From CAYLPU01 sp964385635 (GTDB taxonomy: Bacteria > Chloroflexota > Anaerolineae > B4-G1), in NCBI GenBank assembly GCA_964385635.1, contig CAYLPU010000030.1, positions 1-47,677 on the forward strand: a stretch of 47,677 nucleotides of DNA. Reading direction: 5' to 3'. The notes under the pieces were generated by a model, which was not told where the DNA came from, searched no databases, and saw nothing but the letters and a program-made list of their open reading frames with translations. Both the position numbers and the translations under genes were made by a program. This document shows positions 16,949-26,364 of the stretch, one piece after another (the first letter of the stretch is position 1; each line of letters starts with the position of its first letter).

Positions 16949-19642
16949 ATGTCTCCCAAGAGAGTACTACTCATCGTTCTGGTCGCCAGCGGTGTAATGC
17001 TGGCAGTGGGGGGCGGCGCACGCCCTCCGGCTGTTGCCGCGCCCGCCGCTCCCCCCATGCCCCCCGCGTTCCTCATCTCAGACTCTTACGGCCACGGGTT
17101 CGACCCAGCGCTGGCTTACAATTCCCAGCGCGACGAGTATCTGGCCGTGTGGGGCACGCCCTACGACATCTATGCTCGGCGCGTCAGTAGCCGGGGCGAG
17201 TTGTTGGGGGGCGAATTCGCCATTGCGACTGCTTCTGCCTCGGAGACCGGCCCGTCGGTGGCCTACGACCCCGTCAACGACCGCTACCTGGCGGTGTGGG
17301 CACGCGAGATCTCGTCAAGCAACCGGGACATCTACGGACGCTTCATCCCCTGGGACGGCAATCCCACCGCCGGCGAGTTCGCCATAGACTCGTCGGCTAT
17401 GGATTCACGGATCCCCAAAGTCGCCTATGCCCTGGCCCAGGGGGAGTTCCTGGTCGTGTGGGAGGATTACTATAGCGGCCTGGAGTATACGATCACAGGT
17501 CGCCGCGTGTACGCCAATGGGGGTGGCTGGCCCGCCAAGTTTGACATCGCCAGTCATGCGTCGGAGAATCGGCGCAACCCTCACGTGGCCTACAACCTGG
17601 CGCACAACGAGTACCTGGTGACCTATGACAACTGTGACTTCGGTGGCACTAACAACGAGAACATCTACGGGAAGCGTCTGGCGGGTGATGGTACTGTGCT
17701 GGGCGGAGAACTGGGGATAGCCACGTGGTCCGACGATGAGGTGGTCCCTGCCGTGGGCGCTTGCGACGGGGCCGACCAGTACCTGGTGACCTGGACATCG
17801 GTGCAATCGGGCGGCGACAGAGTCTACGCGCGCTTCGTTGACGGCGACGGCACGCTGCAGGGTGTGCACCAGATTGATGATTCAACAACCGGCTGGCCGT
17901 ACGTCCCGGCCGCCGTGGCCTGCAAGTGGGGGACCCAGTACCTCGTAGCGTGGGAAAGGTACGGCGGCGGCTCGTTGGTGGGCATATCGGGACGTGTGGC
18001 ATACTCCGATGAGTCGATGGACTCGTCCTTTGAGATTGCGGCTCCTTATTCTCCCCACCGCGAAAGCCCGGCCGTGGCCTGCAGCGCTCCCAACTGTCTG
18101 GTGGCCTGGGAACACCGGGACGCCTCGGGCTACGCCGAGATCTACGGCCGCATCGTCGGCGAGACCAAGCCCAAGGCCGCCTTCACCGTCAGCCCCGCCG
18201 GCGGCGACACCAGCACCGTCTTCCAATTCGACGCTTCCTCCAGCGGCGACCTCGAGGACCCGACCTCCGCCCTGCAAGTACGCTGGGACTGGGAAGACGA
18301 CGGCGTCTACGACACCGCCTGGAGCACGACCAAGACTGCCACCCACCAATACATGATCTCCTGCTGGGCTTCCATGGTCATGCTCACTGTTCGGTTGCAG
18401 GTGAAGGACACCTACGGCCTGACAGACTCCACTACCCAGTTGGTGAGTGTCGGGAACACCAAGCCCACAGCCGCCTTCAGCGTCACCCCCACGGTCGGCG
18501 ACAACAGCACCTATTTCCAGTTTGATGCCTCTGGGAGCAGCGATGCCGAGTGCGCGACCTCCAACCTGCAGGTGCGTTGGGACTGGGAGGACGACGGCAC
18601 CTGGGACACTCCCTGGAGCACGACCAAGACCGCCGGAGTGACGTTCGGTGCCGCTGGCTACGGTTGGCAGACCACCCGGCTTGAGGTGAGCGACACGCCC
18701 GGCCTGACCGACAGCACAACTCACGGCGTCATGATCGACCACGCACCCACCGCCGCCTTCACCGTCAACCCCACCAGCGGGAACGTCAACACCGTTTTCC
18801 AGTTCGACCCCTCCTCTAGCAGCGACCCCGACGTGCACTATCAATCGCTCCACGCGCGATGGGACTGGGAGGACGACGGCACCTGGGATACGGGCTGGCT
18901 CATGTGCTGGCAGATCGTCAGCCACACGTACGGCGCCTTGGGCACCTACACCGTCCGGCTGCAGGTGCGGGAGGGTCTCCCCAGCCTCACCGATTCCACG
19001 ACTCGCCAGGTGCAAGTCGTCAACACCGCCCCCACGGCCGCCTTCACCGTCAACCCCACTACCGGGGACACCAACACCACCTTCCAACTCGACGCCTCCT
19101 CTAGCAGCGACCTCGAAGACCCCCTCACCGCCCTCCAGGTGCGCTGGGACTACGAGAACGACGGCACCTACGACACCGCCTGGAGCACAACCAAGACCGC
19201 CAGCGTCGGCTACCCCGCTCCCGGAACCTACACCATCCGCCTGCAGGTGCGCGACACGGGCGGGTTGACCCGCAGCGCTACCCGCCAGGTGACAGTGCAA
19301 GCACCGAGCGCCAACACCCCCCCGAATGCGTCTTTCACCGCTAATCCAACCAGCGGAGACACCAGTACCGTCTTCCAGTTCGATGTCTCCGGCAGCAGCG
19401 ACGCCGAAGACCCAACGTCCGCGCTCCAGGTGCGCTGGGACTGGGAGAACGATGGTACCTTCGAGACCAACTGGGACACCGCCAAGACCGCTACCCACAC
19501 CTTCAACACCGCTGGCACCCACACCATACGGCTGGAGGTTATGGATAGTGGCGGCCTGACCAACGCCACGACCCACCAGGTGACGGTGAGTGCACAGGTG
19601 CCGCCTGCCTACTGGGTATTCATGCCGCTTGTCCTGAGGTGA
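16949..19642 (+). CDS. Secreted propeller protein with five PKD domains and terminal tag
   Basis: An 897-residue secreted protein. Its signal peptide belongs to the shared MSxxRVLLxVLxAS cassette. Repeats of the form VAYD/N...Y/LAVWxR (about 45-405) probably form a beta-propeller, as in the 26365 protein. Five PKD domains follow (about 408-880), each with [PT]xAAFTVxPxxGDxxTxFQFDAS and VRWDWEDDG. The end is YWVFMPLVLR then the stop. PKD arrays act as stiff spacers that hold a domain away from the cell. The ribosome site is GAGGAGG. No catalytic domain is seen. The PKD array is repetitive at DNA level, so copy number may vary. Confidence 0.85.
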   Translation: MSPKRVLLIVLVASGVMLAVGGGARPPAVAAPAAPPMPPAFLISDSYGHGFDPALAYNSQRDEYLAVWGTPYDIYARRVSSRGELLGGEFAIATASASETGPSVAYDPVNDRYLAVWAREISSSNRDIYGRFIPWDGNPTAGEFAIDSSAMDSRIPKVAYALAQGEFLVVWEDYYSGLEYTITGRRVYANGGGWPAKFDIASHASENRRNPHVAYNLAHNEYLVTYDNCDFGGTNNENIYGKRLAGDGTVLGGELGIATWSDDEVVPAVGACDGADQYLVTWTSVQSGGDRVYARFVDGDGTLQGVHQIDDSTTGWPYVPAAVACKWGTQYLVAWERYGGGSLVGISGRVAYSDESMDSSFEIAAPYSPHRESPAVACSAPNCLVAWEHRDASGYAEIYGRIVGETKPKAAFTVSPAGGDTSTVFQFDASSSGDLEDPTSALQVRWDWEDDGVYDTAWSTTKTATHQYMISCWASMVMLTVRLQVKDTYGLTDSTTQLVSVGNTKPTAAFSVTPTVGDNSTYFQFDASGSSDAECATSNLQVRWDWEDDGTWDTPWSTTKTAGVTFGAAGYGWQTTRLEVSDTPGLTDSTTHGVMIDHAPTAAFTVNPTSGNVNTVFQFDPSSSSDPDVHYQSLHARWDWEDDGTWDTGWLMCWQIVSHTYGALGTYTVRLQVREGLPSLTDSTTRQVQVVNTAPTAAFTVNPTTGDTNTTFQLDASSSSDLEDPLTALQVRWDYENDGTYDTAWSTTKTASVGYPAPGTYTIRLQVRDTGGLTRSATRQVTVQAPSANTPPNASFTANPTSGDTSTVFQFDVSGSSDAEDPTSALQVRWDWENDGTFETNWDTAKTATHTFNTAGTHTIRLEVMDSGGLTNATTHQVTVSAQVPPAYWVFMPLVLR

Positions 19643-20011
19643 GCCTGCCTTGAGCCCAGTCGAAGGGTCGAAGGGCTGGTGGTGCGCAATTAGAACGGCG
19701 GATTGCAGGACAGTGACGGATGGACCAGGGGCGGTTCTCTCCGCTGGGGCTATTCCCGGCTCAGCACCCGTTTTCGCCAGGTGGCCAAGCAGACATTCAG
19801 TGTAGTGAAACTTGACAGGAACCGTCGTAGACCCTATTATAAGCCACTGGACACCCTGTGAGCCCCTGGTTTTCCAATGCATTCCAACGGAGAGGAGGTG
19901 ATGTGGATGTGACGTTTCACGTTTCACCCTTCACGTCTCGCTGGACATGCCGCGAAACGGCCTGCTGATGATATGATCGTCAGCCCAATCAACATTCAAG
20001 GAGAGAGAGAA
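19643..20011 (+). other. Intergenic region with promoter and leader repeat
   Basis: Begins with a SEPVEG-type repeat variant (19650-19675), then the GAACGGCGGATTxCxGGACAG segment also found after genes ending at 21591 and 26151. A promoter lies at 19812-19840, and from 19905 there is a leader repeat matching 14300-14433. No gene is present. Confidence 0.6.
19812..19840 (+). promoter_or_regulatory. Sigma70-type promoter
   Basis: TTGACA (19812-19817), a 17-base spacer and TATTAT (19835-19840): an essentially consensus promoter, giving a leader of about 165 bases to the gene at 20012. Confidence 0.7.
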
Positions 20012-21310
20012 ATGTCTGTCAAGAGAGTGTTACTCGTTGTTCTGATCGCCAGCGCCGTAGTGCTGGCAGTGGGAGTCGGTCCCCGGTTTGCCAATACCGC
20101 CCGCGCGCTGCCAGCGGCCCAGGAGCCCGACCCTACGGGCGTGACCATCCCCTACCCCGGTCGCCTGAGCGACGAGGGAGGACAGCCGGTGGCCGACGGA
20201 CCCTACGACTTTACCTTCGCACTGTACGACGCTGAGACCGGCGGGAAGCCGCTGTGGTCGGAGGTGCAGGAGGGAGTACCGGTGGAGGGCGGCGCCTTTG
20301 CCGTTATGCTGGGCGATGCGGAGCCCATCCCCGCTGCGCTGCTGACCGGCGGCGAGCGCTGGCTGGCAGTGGGGGTGCGCGGACCGGGGGAGGCGGAATT
20401 CACCGCCCTGACCCCGCGCCAGCGCTTGAGCGCCGCCTCGCTTGCGTCACCGGCCAGCCTGGGCGCCCCGGCCCTTACTGGAACGACCTGCGCCCACACA
20501 CACGAGGGGGAGATGTGGAGCGCAACTGGAGGGACCAAGGGTCTGTACCTCAGCACCGCGGGAGGATACGGGCTGGAGGCGTGGAGTAGCGGCAACATCG
20601 GTGTGCTTGGTATCAGCACCAGTGCGGCGGTCGCGATGCCCTCCGGCATGAACGGCCTGTATGGCATCGGCGATAGCTACGGTGTCGTCGGCACTGGCGG
20701 CTACGGCGGCTACTTCGCTGGCTATGACGATCATCAAGATTTGATCCTCGGCGGCGGCGTGGGACGGATCAACACTGATCCCAATGACCTAGGAAGCGAC
20801 CTCTACCTCTCCAGTAACGGCGACGTCACAATAAAACTGGACAATGATAGCGGAGGGGGCGGGGCCAATGTTTTGTACATAAGAAGCAGAGGACACCTCG
20901 CCTGTAGCATTAACGATGGCGGCGACTTGGCCTGCACTGGTGCCAAGAACGCCGTCGTCGAGACGACTGACTATGGCACGCGCAAGCTCTACGCCGTGGA
21001 AAGCCCCGAGGTCTGGTTCGAGGACTTTGGCACGGCATCGCTGGTGGACGGAGAGGCTATGGTCGCCTTCGACCCCATCTTCGCCGAGACGGTCAACCTG
21101 GAGGTGGACTACCACGTCTTCGTGACGCCGCTCGGGGAAGAGCCGGTGCTGCTGTTCGTCACAGATAAGAGTGCCACGGCCTTCACGGTGCGAGGGGTGA
21201 CGCTGGACGGCAAGCCTGCGCAGTGCTCCTTCGACTACCGCATCGCCGCCAAACGGCTGGGCTACGAAGACGTGCGCCTGGAGGAGACGACCTGGCAGGA
21301 GGGCGAATGA
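20012..21310 (+). CDS. Secreted surface protein with VTIPYPGRL-type domain
   Basis: A 432-residue protein, start ATG 20012 with GGAGAGAGAG upstream. The signal peptide is of the shared MSxKRVLLVVLxAS cassette, processed after about residue 30. The domain beginning VTIPYPGRLSDEGGQPVADG...YDFTFALYDAETGG, reaching WLAVGVRGPGEAEFTALTPRQRL, is a module I recognise from Chloroflexota secreted proteins and some tail-fibre-like proteins. A Gly-rich repeat region follows, and the end (EDFGTASLVDGEAMVAFDPIFAETVN...FDYRIAAKRLGYE) resembles a tail-spike-type C-terminus. It lacks the YLPLxLR tag, but the next gene overlaps its stop and carries one. Confidence 0.75.
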   Translation: MSVKRVLLVVLIASAVVLAVGVGPRFANTARALPAAQEPDPTGVTIPYPGRLSDEGGQPVADGPYDFTFALYDAETGGKPLWSEVQEGVPVEGGAFAVMLGDAEPIPAALLTGGERWLAVGVRGPGEAEFTALTPRQRLSAASLASPASLGAPALTGTTCAHTHEGEMWSATGGTKGLYLSTAGGYGLEAWSSGNIGVLGISTSAAVAMPSGMNGLYGIGDSYGVVGTGGYGGYFAGYDDHQDLILGGGVGRINTDPNDLGSDLYLSSNGDVTIKLDNDSGGGGANVLYIRSRGHLACSINDGGDLACTGAKNAVVETTDYGTRKLYAVESPEVWFEDFGTASLVDGEAMVAFDPIFAETVNLEVDYHVFVTPLGEEPVLLFVTDKSATAFTVRGVTLDGKPAQCSFDYRIAAKRLGYEDVRLEETTWQEGE

Positions 21311-21591
21311 TGAGAAAGCACACCTTTTCCATCGCCATCGCTGCTCTGGTCTGTGCGCTGTTGCTGGCCGGCGTCGTGCTGGCCCAGTCCGGCGGGCCCG
21401 GCCCGCCCACGTGGTACACCGTCGAGCAAGGGACGGCCTCCGGCGGGGGCTACTACATGACCAGTCTGGCCTGGCGCGCGAGCGGCATCGCCAGCGGTGC
21501 AGGCTATCGCCTGCTGGGCCCGACCAGCCCTACGCTCACAGGCAACGGCTGCTGTTGTACCTACCTGCCCTGCGCGCTGCGCAACTACTAA
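21307..21591 (+). CDS. Small secreted protein ending in the YLPxxLRNY tag
   Basis: A 94-residue protein starting at ATG 21307, whose ATGA overlaps the previous stop, so it is translationally coupled to the 20012 gene. Signal peptide about 1-27 (LVCALLLAGVVLAQS). The mature part is about 65 residues (WYTVEQGTASGGGYYMTSLAWRASGIASGAGYRLLGPTSP), then four Cys close to the end (GCCCTYLPCALRNY). It is little more than a signal, a short beta-type segment and the tag. It may be a companion or detached anchor for the upstream untagged protein. Confidence 0.75.
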   Translation: MMRKHTFSIAIAALVCALLLAGVVLAQSGGPGPPTWYTVEQGTASGGGYYMTSLAWRASGIASGAGYRLLGPTSPTLTGNGCCCTYLPCALRNY

Positions 21592-21718
21592 TAGAACGGC
21601 GGATTCCGGGACAGCAACGGATGGGCTGGGGCTGCTTGCCCCCCTTCCCTCCAGGGGGAGGGATGGAGAGATAGCCCCGGCCCAGATCAGAAACTAGTTT
21701 TTTGGGGTTGATGAGATG

Positions 21719-21790
21719 GTACTACTCAGACCAGCAGTCGTTACACAGAGTTACACGGAGAAGACACAGAGAACCACAGAGAGTAGTAAC
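21719..21790. mobile_element. Short TIR-bearing repeat related to the 149-bp element
   Basis: The left end GGTACTACTCAG (21719) and right end GAGTAGTAAC (to 21790) are inverted repeats with about one mismatch. They resemble the TAACTGCTCAG ends of the elements at 7200 and 30211. The interior holds ACACAGAGTTACACGGAG-type repeats. It lies between genes, just upstream of the ribosome site for 21829. Confidence 0.45.
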
Positions 21791-21828
21791 ATTTCTCCGA
21801 GAAAGGCTTTTGACGGGAGGAAAAAGAA

Positions 21829-24800
21829 ATGAAGCAGAGGAAACGATTCAAGAGCGCAAAGTTCCTAATCACCGGCCTGATCTTGGCCATGCTATGCATC
21901 GGTGGCGCAAGGGCCAGTTCGGTCGCTCCGGTTAATCCGGCCGCCGGCACGCTCACGATCACGCTGGAGGCGGGCGACTATACGCTGCACGAGGGGAGCG
22001 ACAGCCAGACGCACATCCAGATGACCGAGGACTTTGGTACCTTCGGCGCTCCGGGAGAGCCAGAACTCCCCGGTCGCGCCTTTCTCATCGCCCTGCCGCC
22101 GGGAGTTCAGGTGACCAACGTTCACTTCGAGACACCGGAATCCATCACGCTGCCAGGCTCGCTTCGGGTCGCGCCAGTCGGGCCGGCCGTGTTCGACCCG
22201 GAAGATGCTGACCGGGCCACAGCCCGCTGGGAAGCGAAACGTGAGCGAGCCTACGCGACCGACGAGTCCTATCCCGGCCAGGTGGGAGAGTACCTGGGCC
22301 AAGGCCAGTGGCGGCGCTACACCTACGCCCGGGTGGCCTTCCAGCCCTTCTCGTACCGGCCGCTGTCCGGTGTGCTTCGCTTCCACCCTACGCTGCTCGT
22401 GACCATCGAATACCGACTGCCCGAGCCCGGCAGCCCAGCGTGGCACGAGTGCGAGCGGCTACGCGACGACCACGTGCTGGATGACGTCATCGCCCGTCAC
22501 CTGGTCAACTTTGACCAGGCCCGGGCCTGGTACGACGGCCTTGATGTCACACCTCGGGCGACGACCAACAGCCTGTACGACTACGTCATTGTCGTGCAGA
22601 ATGAAACAACGGCCACGGCCATCGCCCCCTTCAAGACCTGGAAGGAGAGCCTGGGCCACACCGTCAAACTCGTCACGCTGGAGTGGATCAACGCCAACTA
22701 CTCCGGAGTTGACGTGGCCGAGGAGGTGTGGAACTTCCTGCACGACAAGTACCCGTCCAGCGAGTGGGGCATCCGCTACGTCATGCTGGTCGGCGACCTG
22801 CAAATCATTCCCACGCGCCGCGTTTACTATGCCGACACGGGGTGGGGGCTGCGCTCCGACCACTTCTTCGCCAAACTATCGGGCGGCGACACCGGTGAAC
22901 AGGTGTGGAACAGCGACGGCGACGTGCGCTGGGGCGAACTGGACGACGACGAGATGACCGTCGAGCCCGACGTGCTGGTCGGGCGCATCCCCCTCAACGA
23001 CGCCACGGAGGTGGGGACCGCCGTCCAGGCGATGATCACCTTTGAGCAGGATGACGGCGGCTGGAAGCACAGCGCCCTGATGGCGGCCGGTTATGCCACC
23101 ATTCATAGCGCTACCAGCAAACGGGACGGCGCTGTTATGACAGAGTACATCCGCGAGCACTTGTTGGAGCCCAACGGGTGGTCCCACACTCGCATCTACG
23201 AGCAGAGTGGGGTGGGCACCAGCACCTACACGGGAACGGTCGACTATGACACCAGTCCGGCCAACGTGGTGACCGCCTGGAACGATACAAGTCATGGGCT
23301 GGCGATCCTTTCCGACCATGGAGGCCCCAGCGGGCTATCCGGCCACGTGTGGAGCCACGACACCCTGACGGTCACTGGCCAGGTAGATCCAGGTGAGTGG
23401 GTATGGAGCGATCTGTTCCGGTTCACAGACGTCGCTGCGCTGACGACTACACATCCTTCCATCGTCGAACTCCTGGGTTGCAACACACTCATGCTGGTCA
23501 CGCCCCCCTGGCCAATCCCGGACCAGACGATGGCGGATCCTGGCGGCTACACCGAGAACACCGGTGGCGAACTGCTCGCTCATGGCGCGGCCGCCGGCGT
23601 GGTTGGCTTCTCTAGCCCCGGTCCTTGCTCGTCGTCTGGCTGGAGCCAGCCAGACCACGGCAACTACAACACCGTCGGCTACTACTTCGTCGAGAATCTG
23701 ATCCAGAATCACCACACGGTCGGCCAGTCGCTCTACGAGGCCAAGATTCGCTACACGAACAAGTTCTGGAACAACAACTACCAGCCGTTTCACTGGTCCT
23801 TCCACCTCTTCGGTGACCCTTCGATGGTGCTGGAGGGATACGACGACTCTGCCCAAGGCACCAACAGAACGATCCACACCAGTTCTGTCTACGCCTACGG
23901 CACCGACAACGCTGACAACGGCGACATGTACGTGGCCGTGAGCACGCGAGACTCGGACACAGACGGCGAGATCAAGGTCTACAAGTCCACGGACCACGGC
24001 GAGACCTGGAACCTGTGGCAAACGGTCGGCCACGGCGAGCCTATCCTCGCCGTTGACGTGGTGGTGGGACAGTGGAAATCAGGAGAAGAACTCAGCGACG
24101 ACCGCGTGCATGTCTTTTTCACCGACACCGAGGGCAACGTGAGAGTCGCCCGCATAAACCTGGCCAACCCGGCCAGCCGGGATGATGTGCTCATCGCCAG
24201 CGAGGGCGGCGGTGCGAATCTCCCGTTCATCTCGGCGGCCCGCGACTATCCTACTACGCCAATGCCTTCAGCCTTCAATCTCTACGTGACCTGGGAGGTG
24301 GACTCGGGAACCTCCCATCAGGTAAAGGGAGCCCTCTCGACGGTCAATGGTACCACCTGGACCAACCAGTTTGCGTACGAGAACTACCAGCAGCCACACA
24401 TAGACGCCGGCCCCGGCAATCACGTCTATCTGGTGGCCGTGGCGGACGCTTTTCCAAACCACGTGCACGTCAATCGCAGCACCAACCGCGGGGCGAACTG
24501 GGATGGCTGGACGAACCTCACTTCCGGGGACAGCGCCGATTATCACGGCGCCCCCGTCGTGGCTGCCTCGACCGATGCTGCGCGTCCTACCGTCTGGGTG
24601 GCCTACAACTACTACGAAACCGTCACTTATGGGGGTGCCGATCTGCGCCTGGCCTACAGCAAAGACGGCGGGAGCAGTTGGACCAAGAACCGGGTTCTCA
24701 GCGCCGAGGAGGGGTTTGATGAGCTCATGCCCGACATGGTGGGGTATCGCGCCGGCGCCAGCCGTTGGATGAACATCGCTTACCATCACAGTCAATCCGC

Positions 24801-26151
24801 CCGCACCAACGTCACGTGGCGCTGGGTCAGCGGCTCGCACCCGGACAACTGGTGGGCACCCCGGCCGGTTAACGACAACGACACACATCCAGCAATGGGC
24901 CCGCAAGTGATCTACTCTCCCGACGCGGGGCCCGGCAGCGGTGTGGTCTACCCCGGCGACGGTTCTCCGGTGACCAACCTCTACTTTGCCGCACCCTGGC
25001 TTCCCTCGGCGGGAAGCGGGATGGCGTCTCCTCAGATTACTCTCAGTGACCCGACAGAGCCCAAAGTCCTGTCGCAGGTTGGCGATCTGGCGACGCCCAT
25101 ACGCCCTCAGGCTGTGACTCAGGCGGAACTGCCCGCCTGGGCTTTCACCGGCCAGGCGGGTGAGGCATTTCGCGTCGCCGGTCTGGCCCGGAGCGCAAGT
25201 GGGGCCCTTTACGCCGCCACCACCACCAGCGAGGTGAATGAGGCCAACACCGGGACTGTTTTTCGCTCCGACGACGGCGAGACCTGGGAACCGGTCCCCG
25301 CTCTTCCGCTGGCCTGGTGGCTGGATAGCATCCTGATAACTGATGCTGGGACGCTGCTGGTGGGCGGTATGAAGTATGACCCGGGCGATCCAGGCGCGGG
25401 AGCCCAGGGGGTCATCTATCGCTCCACCGACGGGGGCGAGAACTGGTCGGTGGCTGTCGAACGGACGGACACGGCCATCGTACACACCCTGCTACAGCGG
25501 TCGAACGGCGACGTCGTGGCCGGGGCGGGGCCAGGTGGCATCATCCTGCTCTCTTCTGACGACGGGGAAAACTGGCAACCGCTGCTGGCCACTCCCCCGA
25601 ACGCCGAGCACGTGTACGCGCTCGCAGAGACGGCTGATGGGACACTGTACGCCGGCGGCGAGCGAACTGATGGCAGCGGCGTCGTCTACCGTTTCACCGG
25701 TGGGGCCTGGGAGGAGACGGCAGCGCTGGACAACGCTGCCAGTGTGTACGCACTGTTGGAGGACTCCAGCCAGGTGCTCTATGTCGGTGCCACTTCTACA
25801 GACGACACCGGACGAGTTTTCCGATCCCTTGACGGCGGGCAGAGTTGGGAACCATCGGAACCCCTTGGAGATAGCCAGGCTGTGCGCGCTTTGCTCGAAG
25901 GTCCGGCAGGAAGGCTCTACGCTGGTCTGGACGCGGGACCCGGTCAGTTCACCAGTTACGTGTACGTGTCGGAGGACGGCGGAGACACCTGGCAGGATGC
26001 TGGGTTCCTGTTCATGGCCGATGCTGCCCACGACTTGTTGCTCACGCCTGGCGGCGCTATCTACGCCGCCAGCGGCGACACTTACGGCGTCATCTTCCGC
26101 ATGTGGAAACATCAGGTCTACCTGCCACTGCTGCTGCGCAACTACAAGTAG
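21829..26151 (+). CDS. Secreted gingipain-like C25 cysteine protease with BNR repeats
   Basis: A 1440-residue secreted protein, start ATG 21829 after GGGAGGAAAAAG. Signal peptide about 1-29. A gingipain-type propeptide/N-terminal region (about 30-245) has an LPGRAFLIALPPGVQ segment. The C25 catalytic domain is about 250-665: LYDYVIVVQNE, IRYVMLVGDLQIIPTR, catalytic His497 in LSDHGGPSG and Cys551 in LLGCNTLML. A long beta-propeller region follows with Asp-box/BNR repeats (STDHGETW, SKDGGSSW, SDDGETW, STDGGENW, SSDDGENW, SLDGGQSW, SEDGGDTW). The protein ends VYLPLLLRNYK. Family members cleave after Arg or Lys; specificity here is unknown. It may process other secreted proteins of the island. 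Confidence 0.88.
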   Translation: MKQRKRFKSAKFLITGLILAMLCIGGARASSVAPVNPAAGTLTITLEAGDYTLHEGSDSQTHIQMTEDFGTFGAPGEPELPGRAFLIALPPGVQVTNVHFETPESITLPGSLRVAPVGPAVFDPEDADRATARWEAKRERAYATDESYPGQVGEYLGQGQWRRYTYARVAFQPFSYRPLSGVLRFHPTLLVTIEYRLPEPGSPAWHECERLRDDHVLDDVIARHLVNFDQARAWYDGLDVTPRATTNSLYDYVIVVQNETTATAIAPFKTWKESLGHTVKLVTLEWINANYSGVDVAEEVWNFLHDKYPSSEWGIRYVMLVGDLQIIPTRRVYYADTGWGLRSDHFFAKLSGGDTGEQVWNSDGDVRWGELDDDEMTVEPDVLVGRIPLNDATEVGTAVQAMITFEQDDGGWKHSALMAAGYATIHSATSKRDGAVMTEYIREHLLEPNGWSHTRIYEQSGVGTSTYTGTVDYDTSPANVVTAWNDTSHGLAILSDHGGPSGLSGHVWSHDTLTVTGQVDPGEWVWSDLFRFTDVAALTTTHPSIVELLGCNTLMLVTPPWPIPDQTMADPGGYTENTGGELLAHGAAAGVVGFSSPGPCSSSGWSQPDHGNYNTVGYYFVENLIQNHHTVGQSLYEAKIRYTNKFWNNNYQPFHWSFHLFGDPSMVLEGYDDSAQGTNRTIHTSSVYAYGTDNADNGDMYVAVSTRDSDTDGEIKVYKSTDHGETWNLWQTVGHGEPILAVDVVVGQWKSGEELSDDRVHVFFTDTEGNVRVARINLANPASRDDVLIASEGGGANLPFISAARDYPTTPMPSAFNLYVTWEVDSGTSHQVKGALSTVNGTTWTNQFAYENYQQPHIDAGPGNHVYLVAVADAFPNHVHVNRSTNRGANWDGWTNLTSGDSADYHGAPVVAASTDAARPTVWVAYNYYETVTYGGADLRLAYSKDGGSSWTKNRVLSAEEGFDELMPDMVGYRAGASRWMNIAYHHSQSARTNVTWRWVSGSHPDNWWAPRPVNDNDTHPAMGPQVIYSPDAGPGSGVVYPGDGSPVTNLYFAAPWLPSAGSGMASPQITLSDPTEPKVLSQVGDLATPIRPQAVTQAELPAWAFTGQAGEAFRVAGLARSASGALYAATTTSEVNEANTGTVFRSDDGETWEPVPALPLAWWLDSILITDAGTLLVGGMKYDPGDPGAGAQGVIYRSTDGGENWSVAVERTDTAIVHTLLQRSNGDVVAGAGPGGIILLSSDDGENWQPLLATPPNAEHVYALAETADGTLYAGGERTDGSGVVYRFTGGAWEETAALDNAASVYALLEDSSQVLYVGATSTDDTGRVFRSLDGGQSWEPSEPLGDSQAVRALLEGPAGRLYAGLDAGPGQFTSYVYVSEDGGDTWQDAGFLFMADAAHDLLLTPGGAIYAASGDTYGVIFRMWKHQVYLPLLLRNYK

Positions 26152-26202
26152 AACGGCGGATTCCAGGACAGCAACGGATGGGCCGGAGGCAGTTCTCTGT
26201 CC

Positions 26203-26231
26203 CGGTGCTGGCCCCGGCCCAGCACCGTTTT
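26203..26231 (+). terminator. Rho-independent terminator after the C25 protease gene
   Basis: CGGTGCTGG (26203-26211) pairs with CCAGCACCG (26219-26227) around a 7-base loop and is followed by TTTT. A degenerate relative (CTCAGCACCCGTTTTCGCC) lies near 19766-19784 after the 16949 gene, so the terminator is part of a repeated 3' module. Confidence 0.75.
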
Positions 26232-26364
26232 CGCCACCGGAAAGGAGGTGATGTGCATGCGACGTCTCACGCTTCACGTCCCGCGTCTCCCCAGACGTGT
26301 CGTGAAGTAACCTGCTGACGGTACGAGAGTCAGATAATCACTATGTGAGTAAGGAGGGTGAGAG

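Noticed and set aside
17882..19927. 681-residue open frame on the minus strand
   Set aside because: It is the antisense of the PKD repeats; GC-rich repetitive coding keeps the opposite strand open. No domain is recognisable and the plus-strand gene is well supported.
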